A stretch of 64,000 bases of DNA from Novosphingobium sp. Lineage in GTDB: Bacteria > Pseudomonadota > Alphaproteobacteria > Sphingomonadales > Sphingomonadaceae. The notes beneath the pieces are model-generated. The model was not told the DNA's origin, searched no databases, and worked only from the letters and a program-made list of their open reading frames with translations. Location: contig NZ_JBCNLP010000006.1 in the NCBI RefSeq assembly GCF_039595395.1, forward strand, positions 1,121,001-1,185,000, read 5' to 3'. Of the stretch, positions 1 to 9,279 are shown in pieces (within the stretch, counting starts at the first letter, position 1; every line of letters begins with the position of its first letter). Both the position numbers and the translations under genes were made by a program.

Positions 1-1952
1 AGGAAAATCGCGGCTTCGACCATTATTTCGGCACCATGCCGGGCGTGCGCGGCTTTGGTGACCGCTTCCCCATCCCGCTCCCTGCCGACCCGGACGGCAC
101 ACCCCGCACCGTGTGGGACCAGCGCGACGCCGCCGCCAGTCCGCCGCGCCGCATGCGCCCCTTCCCGCTCTCCACGCAGCAGGATTTCGACCTGATGCGC
201 ATGCTGGGAACCCCGCACACCTGGTCCAACGCTCAGGCCGCGTGGGACAATGGCCGCATGGCGCATTGGCCAGAGGCCAAGACCCAGCGCGCCATGGCCT
301 ATTACCAACAGGCCGACATTCCCTTCCAATGGGCGATGGCCGACGCCTTCACGCTGTGCGATGCCTATCACTGCTCAATGCAGACCGGCACCAACACCAA
401 CCGGCTGTTCCTGTGGACCGGCAGCAACGATCCGCTGGGCAAGGGCGGCGGCCCTGCGATCAACAATCCCGACGACGATCTGGCCAAGCCCGATGCCGCC
501 AGCAGCCCGCGCTTTTTCTGGACGACCTACCCCGAAAGGCTGGAGGCGGCGGGCGTCAGCTGGCGGGTCTATCAGGATATGGCGGACAATTTCACCGACA
601 ATCCTTTGGCCAACTTCCTGCAATATCGCGCGGCCCATCGCGGCGATAAGGACTCGCGCAAGGTGCTGGCCGAGAAGGGGCTGAGCACGCAGGCGCTCGA
701 CGCGCTGCGCGCCGATGTGCTGGCCGACCGCCTGCCGCAGATCAGTTGGGTGGTGGGCACGGCGGAAGGATCGGAACACCCCGGCCCCTCCAGCCCGGCG
801 CAGGGCGCGGCCTATACGGCGAAGGTGATCGAGGCGCTGACCGCCAATCCCGCCGTCTGGGCGCGCACCGTGCTGTTCATCAATTTCGACGAGAATGACG
901 GCTTTTTCGATCACGTGCCCCCTCCCGCCCCGCCCTCGCCCGATGCCGATCTGCCGGGCGGCTTCGCCGGCTCCAGCACCGTTTCCACGCTGGGCGAATA
1001 TCACAACCTGCGCGCGCCGGGCGCCGAGGGCGACGATCTCAACCTGCGCGGGCGGCCCTATGGGCTGGGGCCGCGCGTGCCGATGTATGTGCTCTCACCC
1101 TGGTCGCGCGGCGGGCGCATTCATTCGGAGGTCTCCGACCACACCTCGGTGATCCGCTTCATGGAGCGCCGCTTCGGCGTGCAGGAGCCCAACATCAGTC
1201 CGTGGCGCCGCGCGGTGTGCAGCGATCTGACCAGCGCTTTCGATTTCGCTCACAGCGCGCCGATGCAGCCTCTCCTGACTCCGGCGATGTCCGCGACCAT
1301 GGCCGCGGCGCCCGATCGCGGCGCGCGGGCCCATGCCATCGCCAAACAGCCCGACGCCCACCCGCCCGAAAACCAGCCTTTGCCCGCGCAGCATCCCGGC
1401 ATCCGCCCGGCCTGTCCGGTACGCTATCGGCTGGAAGTGTCCGGAGGCGTTACGGATGACAGCATAGCGCTGACCTTCTCCGCCGCAGAGGGGCTGGCGG
1501 GCGTGTTTCAGGTCTATGACCGGTTGCGGCTCGATCTGGTGCCCCGCCGCTTCACCGTCGAGCCGGGCAAGCAGGTGACCGACCATTGGCCGCTGCATGG
1601 GGCAGACAAGGCCTATGATCTGTGGGTGCTGGGGCCCGCCGGTTTCCATCGCGCTTTTGTCGGCACGGCAGCGGCGCGAGAGCCCGGCCTCACCTGGTCG
1701 ATCAGCGATGGCCGCCTGAACCTGACCGTCAGGCCGGGGCATGGCGGGGTGAAGGTTTCCCCGCAGGCCTATCTCGCCCATCACCACGACTGGTCCCCGG
1801 ACACCGAGGGCGGCAGCATGGCATGGGCGCTGGCCCCCACCCACGGCTGGTATGATCTTCTGGTCGAGGCACCGGGCGGCTGGCAGAGGCGGCTGGCGGG
1901 GCGCGTCGATGGCGCATGGCAGGCCATCACCGATCCAGCCGGCGTGCCATAA
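1..1952 (+). CDS. phosphocholine-type phospholipase C, 5'-truncated by the window edge
   Basis: The reading frame is open from base 3, so the gene begins before the window; the ATG at base 36 is internal. The first visible residues, ENRGFDHYFGTM, match the catalytic ENRSFDHYFG segment of bacterial phosphoesterases. Further family motifs are NFDENDGFFDHV about 290 residues on and DHTSVIRFMERRFG about 370 residues on. The last ~200 residues look like the paired beta-sandwich domains (DUF756 type) found at the C-terminus of non-hemolytic, phosphocholine-specific phospholipase C. These enzymes are exported, usually by Tat, and hydrolyse phosphatidylcholine or sphingomyelin to release phosphocholine. 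The signal peptide would lie outside the window. The gene is convergent with the acetyltransferase at 1979. Confidence 0.9.
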   Translation, partial: ENRGFDHYFGTMPGVRGFGDRFPIPLPADPDGTPRTVWDQRDAAASPPRRMRPFPLSTQQDFDLMRMLGTPHTWSNAQAAWDNGRMAHWPEAKTQRAMAYYQQADIPFQWAMADAFTLCDAYHCSMQTGTNTNRLFLWTGSNDPLGKGGGPAINNPDDDLAKPDAASSPRFFWTTYPERLEAAGVSWRVYQDMADNFTDNPLANFLQYRAAHRGDKDSRKVLAEKGLSTQALDALRADVLADRLPQISWVVGTAEGSEHPGPSSPAQGAAYTAKVIEALTANPAVWARTVLFINFDENDGFFDHVPPPAPPSPDADLPGGFAGSSTVSTLGEYHNLRAPGAEGDDLNLRGRPYGLGPRVPMYVLSPWSRGGRIHSEVSDHTSVIRFMERRFGVQEPNISPWRRAVCSDLTSAFDFAHSAPMQPLLTPAMSATMAAAPDRGARAHAIAKQPDAHPPENQPLPAQHPGIRPACPVRYRLEVSGGVTDDSIALTFSAAEGLAGVFQVYDRLRLDLVPRRFTVEPGKQVTDHWPLHGADKAYDLWVLGPAGFHRAFVGTAAAREPGLTWSISDGRLNLTVRPGHGGVKVSPQAYLAHHHDWSPDTEGGSMAWALAPTHGWYDLLVEAPGGWQRRLAGRVDGAWQAITDPAGVP

Positions 1953-1978
1953 CGCCGGATCCGTTCGGTCCGATCCCT

Positions 1979-2413
1979 TTACCGGTCGAGGTCGGCGCGC
2001 GATTCCAGCAGGATATAATCCTGTCCATCCGCGCGCCCCTGACCGATCGGCATAAAGCCGTTGGCCGCGTAAAAGGCGAGCGCAGCCGTGTTCCGGGACA
2101 CACATTTGAGCCGATAGGGCCTTGCCGGCCAATCCGGCAAGGCGCGCAGCAGCACCTGCCCGATGCCACGACGCAGAAAAGCGGGATGGACATGCAGATG
2201 GTGAATGAAGTCGTCCGCCTCCCAGACCGAGACAAAGCCCGCCACTGTCCCGCCCTCCAGCGCGATCATCTGCATTTCGCCCTCGGTCTGACTGTCGAAA
2301 TCATCGAGGGCCTGCGCCGATGATGGCTCCCAGACGAAGGCTGTCCGGCGGGATTGCATAAACAGATCACGCAGGCCCGGCAGGTCTTCCGGCACAGTCT
2401 GACGAATGATCAC
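1979..2413 (-). CDS. GNAT family N-acetyltransferase
   Basis: A 144-residue protein with a complete GNAT fold. The start is IIRQTVPEDLPGL, typical of beta-1. The acetyl-CoA binding segment is HLHVHPAFLRRGIGQVLL (motif A, R/Q-x-x-G-x-G/A) around residues 92-110. The C-terminal NTAALAFYAANGF is the usual motif B. The substrate cannot be inferred. The gene stands alone, convergent with the phospholipase and divergent from the iron operon, so its promoter shares the 2414-2548 spacer with that operon. Confidence 0.85.
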   Translation of the reverse strand: MIIRQTVPEDLPGLRDLFMQSRRTAFVWEPSSAQALDDFDSQTEGEMQMIALEGGTVAGFVSVWEADDFIHHLHVHPAFLRRGIGQVLLRALPDWPARPYRLKCVSRNTAALAFYAANGFMPIGQGRADGQDYILLESRADLDR

Positions 2414-2513
2414 CGTCGCTCCTGTCGATCAACATATCGTTCCAGCGCGGATATATCGCGGGCCATGACAGGCGCCACCGGAAAAGCCCACGCCATCATG
2501 CAATCGAGGCTAT

Positions 2514-2528
2514 TGCAAATCATTCGCA
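2514..2528 (+). promoter_or_regulatory. candidate Fur box ahead of the iron operon
   Basis: The 15-mer TGCAAATCATTCGCA is an inverted repeat (TGCAAAT / ATTCGCA, one mismatch) resembling alphaproteobacterial Fur boxes. It lies 21 bases before the TonB-like start codon. Because the spacer is divergent, it could also affect the acetyltransferase gene. This is a match by eye; no binding data are available. Confidence 0.6.
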
Positions 2529-2548
2529 TGTTACTATGAGGCAGGCGC

Positions 2549-3238
2549 ATGACCGCCTCGCCGCCCATTCCCGCCCCTCGCCCGGAGAGGATGAAGCATG
2601 CATCGCGCCCTCCGCTGCGCGGCATCGAGCTGGGGATCACTTGCGCGGTGCATGCTCTGGCGGTGGCGGCAGGGGCTTTGGCGTTCAACTGGCAGGATAC
2701 CGGCGAGGAAGGACGCAAGCCCTTGCCGCAAACAGTGCTTGTTGCGATGCACCATCAGGATCAAACGCCTACCTCTGCGAAAGCGGCTGCCGCCGCCGAC
2801 ACGCCAAAGCCTGCCCCCTTAGCCAGCAGGCCCGCCCCCATCCGGTCCGACGATCCCATGCCCGCCCTGCCGCAGGATGATGAAGCACCTGCACCGCCCG
2901 CTGCGCCAGAGGGACGCGAGGCCCCCGCGCAGGAGGTCCAGTCCTATCGCCGCGCGATCATGGCCCGGCTCGAAGCGCGGCGCTTCTATCCCGATGCCGC
3001 CCTGCGGGGCGACTGGCAGGGCAGCGGCGCGGTCCTGTTCCGCATCGAGCGCAGCGGGCGCCTGCTAGACGCCACTATCGCCAACAGCACCGGCCATGAC
3101 GCTCTGGACAAGGCCGCGCTTGGCATCGTGCAGCGCGCCTCGCCTTTCCCCGCCATCCCCGACAGCCTGCCCGACGAACTGGCCATCACCATGCCCGTCG
3201 CCTTCCTGCTCGAACATCCCTCGGGCGCGCAACCATGA
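2549..3238 (+). CDS. TonB-like energy transducer
   Basis: A 229-residue protein. Residues ~28-48 (GITCAVHALAVAAGALAF) form an N-terminal membrane anchor. A Pro/Ala-rich stretch (residues ~70-125) can span the periplasm. The C-terminal TonB domain includes YRRAIMARLEARRFYPDAA and ends with a GxVLFRI-x-R-G-L strand pattern. It would pass proton-motive energy from ExbB/ExbD to outer-membrane receptors; no exbBD genes are in the window. The start at 2549 has GAGG 7-8 bases upstream; an ATG at 2591 with GGAGAGG directly before it is an alternative. Its stop overlaps the sigma-factor start (ATGA), so it probably serves the receptor at 4870. Confidence 0.85.
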   Translation: MTASPPIPAPRPERMKHASRPPLRGIELGITCAVHALAVAAGALAFNWQDTGEEGRKPLPQTVLVAMHHQDQTPTSAKAAAAADTPKPAPLASRPAPIRSDDPMPALPQDDEAPAPPAAPEGREAPAQEVQSYRRAIMARLEARRFYPDAALRGDWQGSGAVLFRIERSGRLLDATIANSTGHDALDKAALGIVQRASPFPAIPDSLPDELAITMPVAFLLEHPSGAQP

Positions 3239-3744
3239 GCGGCAGCGATGCGGCGATCGTCGCCCATCATCAGGCCTCGCTGACGGCCTATGTCCGCTCG
3301 CTGGTGGACTCGCCGCCGGTGGCCGCCGATATCGTGCAGGAGACATGGGCCCGCGCAATCCCCTCGCTGCGCAGCGGCAAGGTCGAGAACCCGCGCGCCT
3401 TCCTCTATCGCGTGGCGCGCAATCTGGTGAATGACGGCGCCCGCCACCACAGGAAATGGTCGCCCTGGCTGGGCGGCGAGGAGATGGCCGCGGCCATCCC
3501 CGACGACACCCCCGACCCCGAGCGCCATGCGCTGGCCCAGAACCAGTTGCGGATCGTGCTGGATCTGGCCGAGGCCCTGCCTCCGCGCTGCCGCGAAATC
3601 TTCACGCTGCGCAAGCTGGAGGGGCTCGACCAGAATGAGATCGCCGGGCGGCTGGGCATCACACGCGGTGCGGTGGAAAAGCAGTTGCGCCACGCCTTGC
3701 TGGTGCTGGCCACCCGCATGGGCGAGATCGAAGGCGCCCTGTGA
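3235..3744 (+). CDS. FecI-type ECF RNA polymerase sigma factor
   Basis: A 169-residue ECF sigma factor. Region 2 includes AADIVQETWARA (residues ~30-41), and region 4 carries the helix-turn-helix LDQNEIAGRLGITRGAVEKQ (residues ~128-147). Length and order match FecI-like factors that activate siderophore-receptor genes when released by a FecR partner. Translation is coupled to the TonB-like gene by a four-base overlap, and the FecR gene follows after 84 bases. The likely target is the receptor at 4870. Transcription of the sigma gene itself probably depends on the Fur-box promoter at 2514. Confidence 0.93.
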   Translation: MSGSDAAIVAHHQASLTAYVRSLVDSPPVAADIVQETWARAIPSLRSGKVENPRAFLYRVARNLVNDGARHHRKWSPWLGGEEMAAAIPDDTPDPERHALAQNQLRIVLDLAEALPPRCREIFTLRKLEGLDQNEIAGRLGITRGAVEKQLRHALLVLATRMGEIEGAL

Positions 3745-3828
3745 TCCACCTTTCAGCGCCTGTCGATGTCGCGTTTTGCCCGCCCATCCCGTCTTGTAGG
3801 ATGACACCGCCTGCCGGAGGGATGTGCC

Positions 3829-4746
3829 ATGAATGACAATCAGCCCCCCATCCCCGCCGCCATCGCGCAGCAGGCCGCCGACTGGATCATCCGCCGCGAC
3901 GATGGGCCGCTGCCGCCCGAGGATCAGCAGGCTTTTGACCAGTGGCTGGCTGTTCCGGCGCATCGCGATGGTTTCACGCGGCTGGAAAGCCTGTGGGGGG
4001 CACTGGACGTGCCGCCCCTCGCAAAGCCATCCCCTGTCCGCCCGCGCCGCCGATGGATCGGGGGCAGCATCGCGGCGGCTCTGGCCCTGACCGTGCTGGG
4101 CGCGCTGGAGGACTGGCCCATGCTGCTGCGCGCCGACTACACCACCGGTGTCGGTGAGAGGCGCAGCGTCGCTCTGGCCGATGGATCGCATGTCACGCTG
4201 GACAGCGGATCGGCCATCGCGGTCGATCTGTCCGGAGCCCGGCGGCGCATTCGCCTGCTGAAGGGCGCGGCGCTGTTTACGGTCGCGCCCGATCGGGCCC
4301 ATCCCTTCACCGTCGAGGCCGCCGGGGGCAGCGCCACCGCGCTGGGCACCGCTTTTGCCGTGCGCAAAGACGATGACAGGGCCGAGATCGTGGTGACCCA
4401 GCACCGCGTGGCCGTAGCAGGCAAAGGCCGCTCCGAAGTGGTGAGCGAAGGGCAGCAAGCCCGGTTCGGCGCGGAAACGCTGAGCCCGGTCGAAGCCGCA
4501 GCCGACGGCGCCACCGCCTGGACCAGCGGCAGACTGGTGGTGGTGGACCGCCCGCTGAGCGAGGTGTTGGCCGAGATCGCCCGCCATCGGCGTGGCTATC
4601 TCACCGTGACCGGATCGGCGGCGGATCAGCGCGTCAGCGGCGTCTATGATCTGGACCATCCGCTTCTGGCGGTGGAGAACATCCAGCGCAGCCTGAAGCT
4701 TCGCGCTTTCCGCCTCTCCGACCGGATCATCATCCTGCATCGCTGA
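3829..4746 (+). CDS. FecR-type anti-sigma factor / sensor
   Basis: A 305-residue protein. Its cytoplasmic N-terminal domain has the DUF4880 pattern AADWIIRRDDGPL...FDQWLA. A single transmembrane helix follows RRRW at residues ~70-90 (GGSIAAALALTVLGAL). The periplasmic part holds the FecR core (GERRSVALADGSHVTLDSGS, residues ~106-125) and a C-terminal STN-interacting region. It should sense the loaded receptor through the receptor's STN domain and control the upstream sigma factor. Its position between sigma factor and receptor is the standard Fec/Fox layout. Confidence 0.93.
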   Translation: MNDNQPPIPAAIAQQAADWIIRRDDGPLPPEDQQAFDQWLAVPAHRDGFTRLESLWGALDVPPLAKPSPVRPRRRWIGGSIAAALALTVLGALEDWPMLLRADYTTGVGERRSVALADGSHVTLDSGSAIAVDLSGARRRIRLLKGAALFTVAPDRAHPFTVEAAGGSATALGTAFAVRKDDDRAEIVVTQHRVAVAGKGRSEVVSEGQQARFGAETLSPVEAAADGATAWTSGRLVVVDRPLSEVLAEIARHRRGYLTVTGSAADQRVSGVYDLDHPLLAVENIQRSLKLRAFRLSDRIIILHR

Positions 4747-4869
4747 CCTTTTTTTCAAAAAAATCTGCGACGCTTGGTCGTCATTTCCATCCCCGCTCCG
4801 TCTCCAATTTCGAGAATGCGTCGCAACAGCAAAATTGCGATGCCTGATGGACGACGATGGGGGTCTTGA
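4747..4869 (+). promoter_or_regulatory. leader of the STN receptor, probable ECF promoter region
   Basis: This 123-base gap separates fecR-like and receptor genes. It opens with a T-run facing an A-run (CTTTTTTTCAAAAAAATC), followed by GC-rich sequence. In FecI systems the receptor promoter lies here. I cannot fix the -35 and -10 elements by eye, so the assignment rests on gene order. Confidence 0.35.
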
Positions 4870-7380
4870 ATGAACGAGATGATCGGGAACGGCCGTGCGG
4901 CCGCGCGCCTGCTGGCCACGGCCTTGCTTGCGGGCTCGGCTCTGGCGGGAGGCACACTGCTTTTCGCGGCCAGTGCAGCGGCGCAAAGCTCCCTTGCCAC
5001 GCATGCCTACACCATTCCGGCGGGCGCGCTGAGCGATGCGCTCAACCGTTTTGCCCAGCAGAGCGGCCTGCAGCTCAACTATGACGCCGCCCTGACCAGA
5101 GGCCGCACCACAGCCGGGCTAAGCGGGCAAATGTCCTCCCGCGATGCGCTCTCGCAACTGCTGTCGGGCACCGGGCTGGTCGCACACGCCAGCGGGGCCG
5201 ATGCGGTGACGATCGCCCCGGCCACCACCGGCGCCATGACGCTCGATACGCTGCGCGTCGAGGACAAGGCTGCGGCCATTCTGGCCAGTGCCGGGGGCGA
5301 CACATCCGAAGCCGATGCCGATGAAGACGCCATCAGGCGCGGCACGCCCATTCTGGTACTCGGCCACAATGAGCAGATCGACGCCGCCGCCAGCAGCGGC
5401 CCATGGGGCGCCAAGGCGATCATCGACACGCCCTATTCGATCAATATCACATCGCATCAGATGATCGAGACCATGGTCGCTTCGGACATGGACCAGATCT
5501 TCAAGATGAACCCGGTGGTGCAGAATTCCGCGCCCTCCACCGTCTATGGCACGCCCTATGTGACGATCCGCGGCTTCGATTCCCAGAAAGGCATTGTCGA
5601 TGGGCTGCGCCTGTCCTCCACCCTGACCGGCATCGCCACCGAGGAGCTGGAGCGGGTCGAGATCATGAACGGCCTGTCGGGCTTCATGTATGGTGCGGGC
5701 AATCCGGGCGGCGTCGCCAATTATGTGCTGAAGCGCCCGACCTACAGCCGCACCGCCGATATAACCGGGGGCAATTATGGCGGCCAGCAGTGGTTCGCTC
5801 ATGTCGATCTGGGCAACCGTATCGATAAGAACGGGGTGCTGGCCTATCGCCTGAATGTCTCATGGCAGGATGGCCGCACCTCCAAGAAGAACCAGAATCT
5901 GGCCCGCACGCTGATCAGCGGCGCCATCGACTGGAATGCCGCGCCCAATCTGCTGGTGCAGGTGGAAGGCGCCCATACCTATTACCGGCTGCAGGGTATC
6001 GATTCCCGCTTCTATGCCTATGCCAACAGCAGCTTTGGCGCGCTCAACCACTGGATCCCCGCGCTGGACAACAGCAAGACCTATACGCCAAGCTGGACCT
6101 ACAACCAGACCAAGACCGACCGCATCGGCGCCAATGTGAAATGGAAGCTGGACGATACATTCAGCCTGCGCGCCGCCTATCTCTACAAGCGCGACCAGTC
6201 GGAATCGATCAACATCTATCCGGCCTATTATGAGGACAGCGGCTATGCGAACGGCTGGCCTTCACGCAGCGCGCCATCGTGGAATTTTGCGATGGGGGCC
6301 TATGCCTATCTCGACAGCAGCTTCCAGACTTTTGGCATCAGGCATCATCTGACGCTGGGCGCTTCGGGTGACAGTCTGCGGGTGGTCAGGCATCTCACCG
6401 CTTCGGTCAGCGCAACCGCCTCGCCCGCTTTCACCAATCCCGACGATCTGATGAGCTGGGCCATGCCCACCGCGCTGAACGCCACGGATTGGGACGGTAC
6501 CTACAAATCCAGCTACACCACCAACGCCAACGTCATCATCGGCGACGATATCCAGTTCACCGACCGACTGGGCGCGCTGGTCGGCCTCAACCGCACCACG
6601 ATCAACGCGAAGAATTACACGGCGACCGGCGTGACCTCCTCGGCCTATGACAAGACGGCCTATACGCCCACCGTCTCGCTGGTGTTCAAGCCGGTCAAGC
6701 GCCTCACCACCTATGCCAGCTATATGCAGGGGCTGGAGCAGGGGACGATCATCCCCAATGACCCCGCCTACAGCAATCCGGGGCAGATTTTAAAACCCTT
6801 CCTGTCCAAGCAATATGAGGTGGGGGTGAAATATGCCCCCTCCAGCGCCTTGCTGCTGACCAGCGCGCTTTACCGCATCGAGAAGGCCAATTCCTATGAG
6901 GGCCGCACGCCCGACGGCAAGATCACCATCACCCAGGATGGCGTGCAGGTGCACCAGGGGCTGGAGCTGACCGTCACCGGGCAATTGACCAAACATCTCT
7001 CAACGGTGCTGGGCGGCTCCTTCATGGATCTGAAGGTCACCAAAGCCGCCGATCCCACGCTGATCGGCACCCGCCCCACCGGCGTGAGCGACCGGCTGCT
7101 CAAGGCCTATCTGGATTACAGCCTGCCATGGGTGCCGGGCCTGTCGGTGACGGGCGGCGCCTATTACGCGGGCACGATGTACAAGGACAGCGCCAATCTG
7201 CAGAAGATCCCCGGCTATACGATCTTCGACCTGGGCCTGCATTTCAAGACGCAGGTGGACAGGCATGCGCTGCGCTTCGACCTCAACATCGCCAACATCA
7301 CCGGGCGGGATTACTGGGCGACATCCTATTCGCTGGGCATCCCGCGCAATGTCGCCTTCTCGGTGAAATACGGCTTCTGA
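4870..7380 (+). CDS. TonB-dependent siderophore receptor with STN signalling domain
   Basis: An 836-residue outer-membrane receptor. A signal peptide (residues ~1-38, ending ASAAAQS) precedes an STN domain (YTIPAGALSDALNRFAQQSG, residues ~48-105). The plug follows, with DTPYSINITSHQMIE and VTIRGFDSQ, then a 22-strand barrel ending VAFSVKYGF with a terminal aromatic. The STN domain marks a transducing receptor of the FecA/FpvA class that signals to FecR. The substrate is presumably a ferric siderophore; its identity cannot be read from sequence. The gene lies downstream of sigma/anti-sigma genes and 22 bases before the PepSY gene. Confidence 0.93.
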   Translation: MNEMIGNGRAAARLLATALLAGSALAGGTLLFAASAAAQSSLATHAYTIPAGALSDALNRFAQQSGLQLNYDAALTRGRTTAGLSGQMSSRDALSQLLSGTGLVAHASGADAVTIAPATTGAMTLDTLRVEDKAAAILASAGGDTSEADADEDAIRRGTPILVLGHNEQIDAAASSGPWGAKAIIDTPYSINITSHQMIETMVASDMDQIFKMNPVVQNSAPSTVYGTPYVTIRGFDSQKGIVDGLRLSSTLTGIATEELERVEIMNGLSGFMYGAGNPGGVANYVLKRPTYSRTADITGGNYGGQQWFAHVDLGNRIDKNGVLAYRLNVSWQDGRTSKKNQNLARTLISGAIDWNAAPNLLVQVEGAHTYYRLQGIDSRFYAYANSSFGALNHWIPALDNSKTYTPSWTYNQTKTDRIGANVKWKLDDTFSLRAAYLYKRDQSESINIYPAYYEDSGYANGWPSRSAPSWNFAMGAYAYLDSSFQTFGIRHHLTLGASGDSLRVVRHLTASVSATASPAFTNPDDLMSWAMPTALNATDWDGTYKSSYTTNANVIIGDDIQFTDRLGALVGLNRTTINAKNYTATGVTSSAYDKTAYTPTVSLVFKPVKRLTTYASYMQGLEQGTIIPNDPAYSNPGQILKPFLSKQYEVGVKYAPSSALLLTSALYRIEKANSYEGRTPDGKITITQDGVQVHQGLELTVTGQLTKHLSTVLGGSFMDLKVTKAADPTLIGTRPTGVSDRLLKAYLDYSLPWVPGLSVTGGAYYAGTMYKDSANLQKIPGYTIFDLGLHFKTQVDRHALRFDLNIANITGRDYWATSYSLGIPRNVAFSVKYGF

Positions 7381-7402
7381 TGGGCCGGAGGGAGCGCGCA
7401 TC

Positions 7403-8992
7403 ATGACACAGGGTCAGCCCAAGCAGGGCCTGCGCCAGTCGATGGCATGGCTGCACACATGGGTCGGGCTGCTGCCGGGCTGGGTGCTTTATGTGATCTT
7501 CGTCTTCGGCACGGCGGCCTTTTTCCAGCATGAGATCGACGGCTGGATGCGGCCGGAACTGTCCTCGGAAACGCGGGTCTCCCCTCGCGCTCTTGCTGCT
7601 GCCGATGCGGTGCTGAAGGCCCGCGCGGCGGGAGCGGAAAGCGCTTCCGTCTCGCTGCCCAATGCCCGCGGGGGCAGCGGACTGGACCTGTCATGGCGGA
7701 TGAAGGGCCAGAAACGCGGCGAGACCGGCAACCGCATGACCCTGGACCCCGCCACCGGAGAGCAGGCGCAGATCCGCGCCACCAAAGGCGGTTATTTCCT
7801 CTATCGGTTCCATTTCGACCTGCATTACATGCCGGTGATGTGGGCACGCATGCTGGTGAGCATCGCGGCTCTGGCAATGCTGGTGGCGATCCTGTCAGGC
7901 GTTGTCACCCACAAGAAGATCTTCACCGACTTCTTCATGCTGCGCTTCGGCAAGGGCCAGCGAAGCTGGCTCGACGCGCATAATGCCAGCGCCGTGCTGG
8001 TGCTGCCCTTCTATCTGATGATCACCTACACCGGCCTGGCGACCTTGTTGTTCACGCTGATGCCATGGGCGCTGGCCGCCAACTTCCCCGATCGGCAGGC
8101 CTTTTACAAAGCCGCCTATGCCGCCGCCCCCGAACGCGAAGCCGGCGGCAAAGCCGTGCCCACCATCCCTCTCGCCCGCATGATCGAAACGGCGCGAGGC
8201 CAATGGGATGGCGCCCTGCCGACCACCATCGGCATCGACCATCCCGGCGACAGCAACGCCACCATCACCCTCTATCCCGAGCAGGGAGGCTGGGGCCGTC
8301 CATCCTATCCCTCGCTCTATCTCGACGGGGCGAGCGGGGCGCCCTTGCCCTCGAACCAAACCGAGAAAGGCGCCGCGCAAGCCACATGGCGGGTGATGGT
8401 CGATCTGCATATGGCAGAGTTTGCCGGCTATGGGCTGCGCTGGCTGCTGGCCTTTTCGGGCCTTGGCGGCGTGGCGATGGTGGCGACAGGCCTGTGCCTG
8501 TGGTGCGTCAAACGCCGCGCCCGCCTGCCCGATCCGGCGCGGCCTCACTTCGGCTTCCGGCTGGTCGAGGGGCTCAACATCGGCTTTATCCTTGGGAGCC
8601 CGCTGGGGATCGCGGCCTATTTCCTCGCCAACCGCCTGCTGCCCTTTGACATGCCCGACCGCGCCGCATGGGAGATCAACAGCCTGTTTATCGCCTGGGG
8701 CGGCGTGCTGGTGTGGGGCCTGGGCCGCGCCTTTGCCTGCCATGCCGCGCGCGCATGGATCGAAATGCTGGCCCTGTGCGGCACGCTTTTCGCCGCCATT
8801 CCCTTGCTCAATGCCCTGACCACCACGCGCGGCCTCGGCCAGAGCCTGCCCGCCGGGGACTGGGTCTTTGCCGGTTTCGACCTTGCCATGCTGGCGCTGG
8901 CGGGCGGCTTTGCCTTCACCGCGCGCAGACTGGCCCAGCGCAAGGCGCGCCCTGCCCCCCGCCAACGCGCCAGACAGGAGATCGCGGCATGA
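7403..8992 (+). CDS. PepSY-associated transmembrane protein of siderophore uptake
   Basis: A 529-residue inner-membrane protein with an N-terminal helix (LHTWVGLLPGWVLYVIFVFG), a large periplasmic loop and several later helices. It ends in a multi-helix part (residues ~380-515). The helix-plus-PepSY arrangement (HTWVGLLPGW, RFHFDLHYMP, FYLMITYTGL) is typical of iron-regulated PiuB-like proteins. These are thought to help release or reduce iron from siderophores in the periplasm, though the mechanism is not settled. It starts 22 bases after the receptor stop, and its stop overlaps the next start (ATGA). Confidence 0.88.
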   Translation: MTQGQPKQGLRQSMAWLHTWVGLLPGWVLYVIFVFGTAAFFQHEIDGWMRPELSSETRVSPRALAAADAVLKARAAGAESASVSLPNARGGSGLDLSWRMKGQKRGETGNRMTLDPATGEQAQIRATKGGYFLYRFHFDLHYMPVMWARMLVSIAALAMLVAILSGVVTHKKIFTDFFMLRFGKGQRSWLDAHNASAVLVLPFYLMITYTGLATLLFTLMPWALAANFPDRQAFYKAAYAAAPEREAGGKAVPTIPLARMIETARGQWDGALPTTIGIDHPGDSNATITLYPEQGGWGRPSYPSLYLDGASGAPLPSNQTEKGAAQATWRVMVDLHMAEFAGYGLRWLLAFSGLGGVAMVATGLCLWCVKRRARLPDPARPHFGFRLVEGLNIGFILGSPLGIAAYFLANRLLPFDMPDRAAWEINSLFIAWGGVLVWGLGRAFACHAARAWIEMLALCGTLFAAIPLLNALTTTRGLGQSLPAGDWVFAGFDLAMLALAGGFAFTARRLAQRKARPAPRQRARQEIAA

Positions 8993-9279
8993 CCCATCTG
9001 CTCACTGCTCTGCCCTGCCTGCTCGGCTTTGCGCTGCTGCTGTTGGCCATGGCCCGCCACCAGCAGGACTGGCTGAAACGCAAGCTGCCCCCGCCCACCG
9101 GCCGCCTGCTGCGGATCTCCGGCTTTGCCCTGCTCACCGCCGCTTTCGCCATCGCCGGGCTGGGTTTTGGCTGGACTTATGGCACGCTGGTCTGGTGCGG
9201 ATGGCTCTCCGTCGGCTCTGCCATCACCCTCACCGCCCAGACCAACCGCGAGCGCATCCTCGCCCTGCTGCGCCGATGA
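8989..9279 (+). CDS. DUF3325 family small membrane protein
   Basis: A 96-residue protein with three predicted helices (LLTALPCLLGFALLLLAMA, ISGFALLTAAFAIAGLGF, LVWCGWLSVGSAITL). The pattern and the charged segment RHQQDWLKRKLP after helix 1 fit DUF3325, a family found with PepSY and DUF3649 genes in siderophore operons. Its start overlaps the PepSY stop, and its stop overlaps the next start, so the three are translationally coupled. The biochemical role is unknown. Confidence 0.8.
   Translation: MTHLLTALPCLLGFALLLLAMARHQQDWLKRKLPPPTGRLLRISGFALLTAAFAIAGLGFGWTYGTLVWCGWLSVGSAITLTAQTNRERILALLRR

Noticed and set aside
2986..5004. Long open frame on the minus strand (672 codons) opposite the TonB/sigma/FecR genes
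   Set aside because: It is antisense to three well-recognised genes, rich in Arg/Gln/Gly/His as expected for complement frames in high-GC DNA, and has no family motifs.
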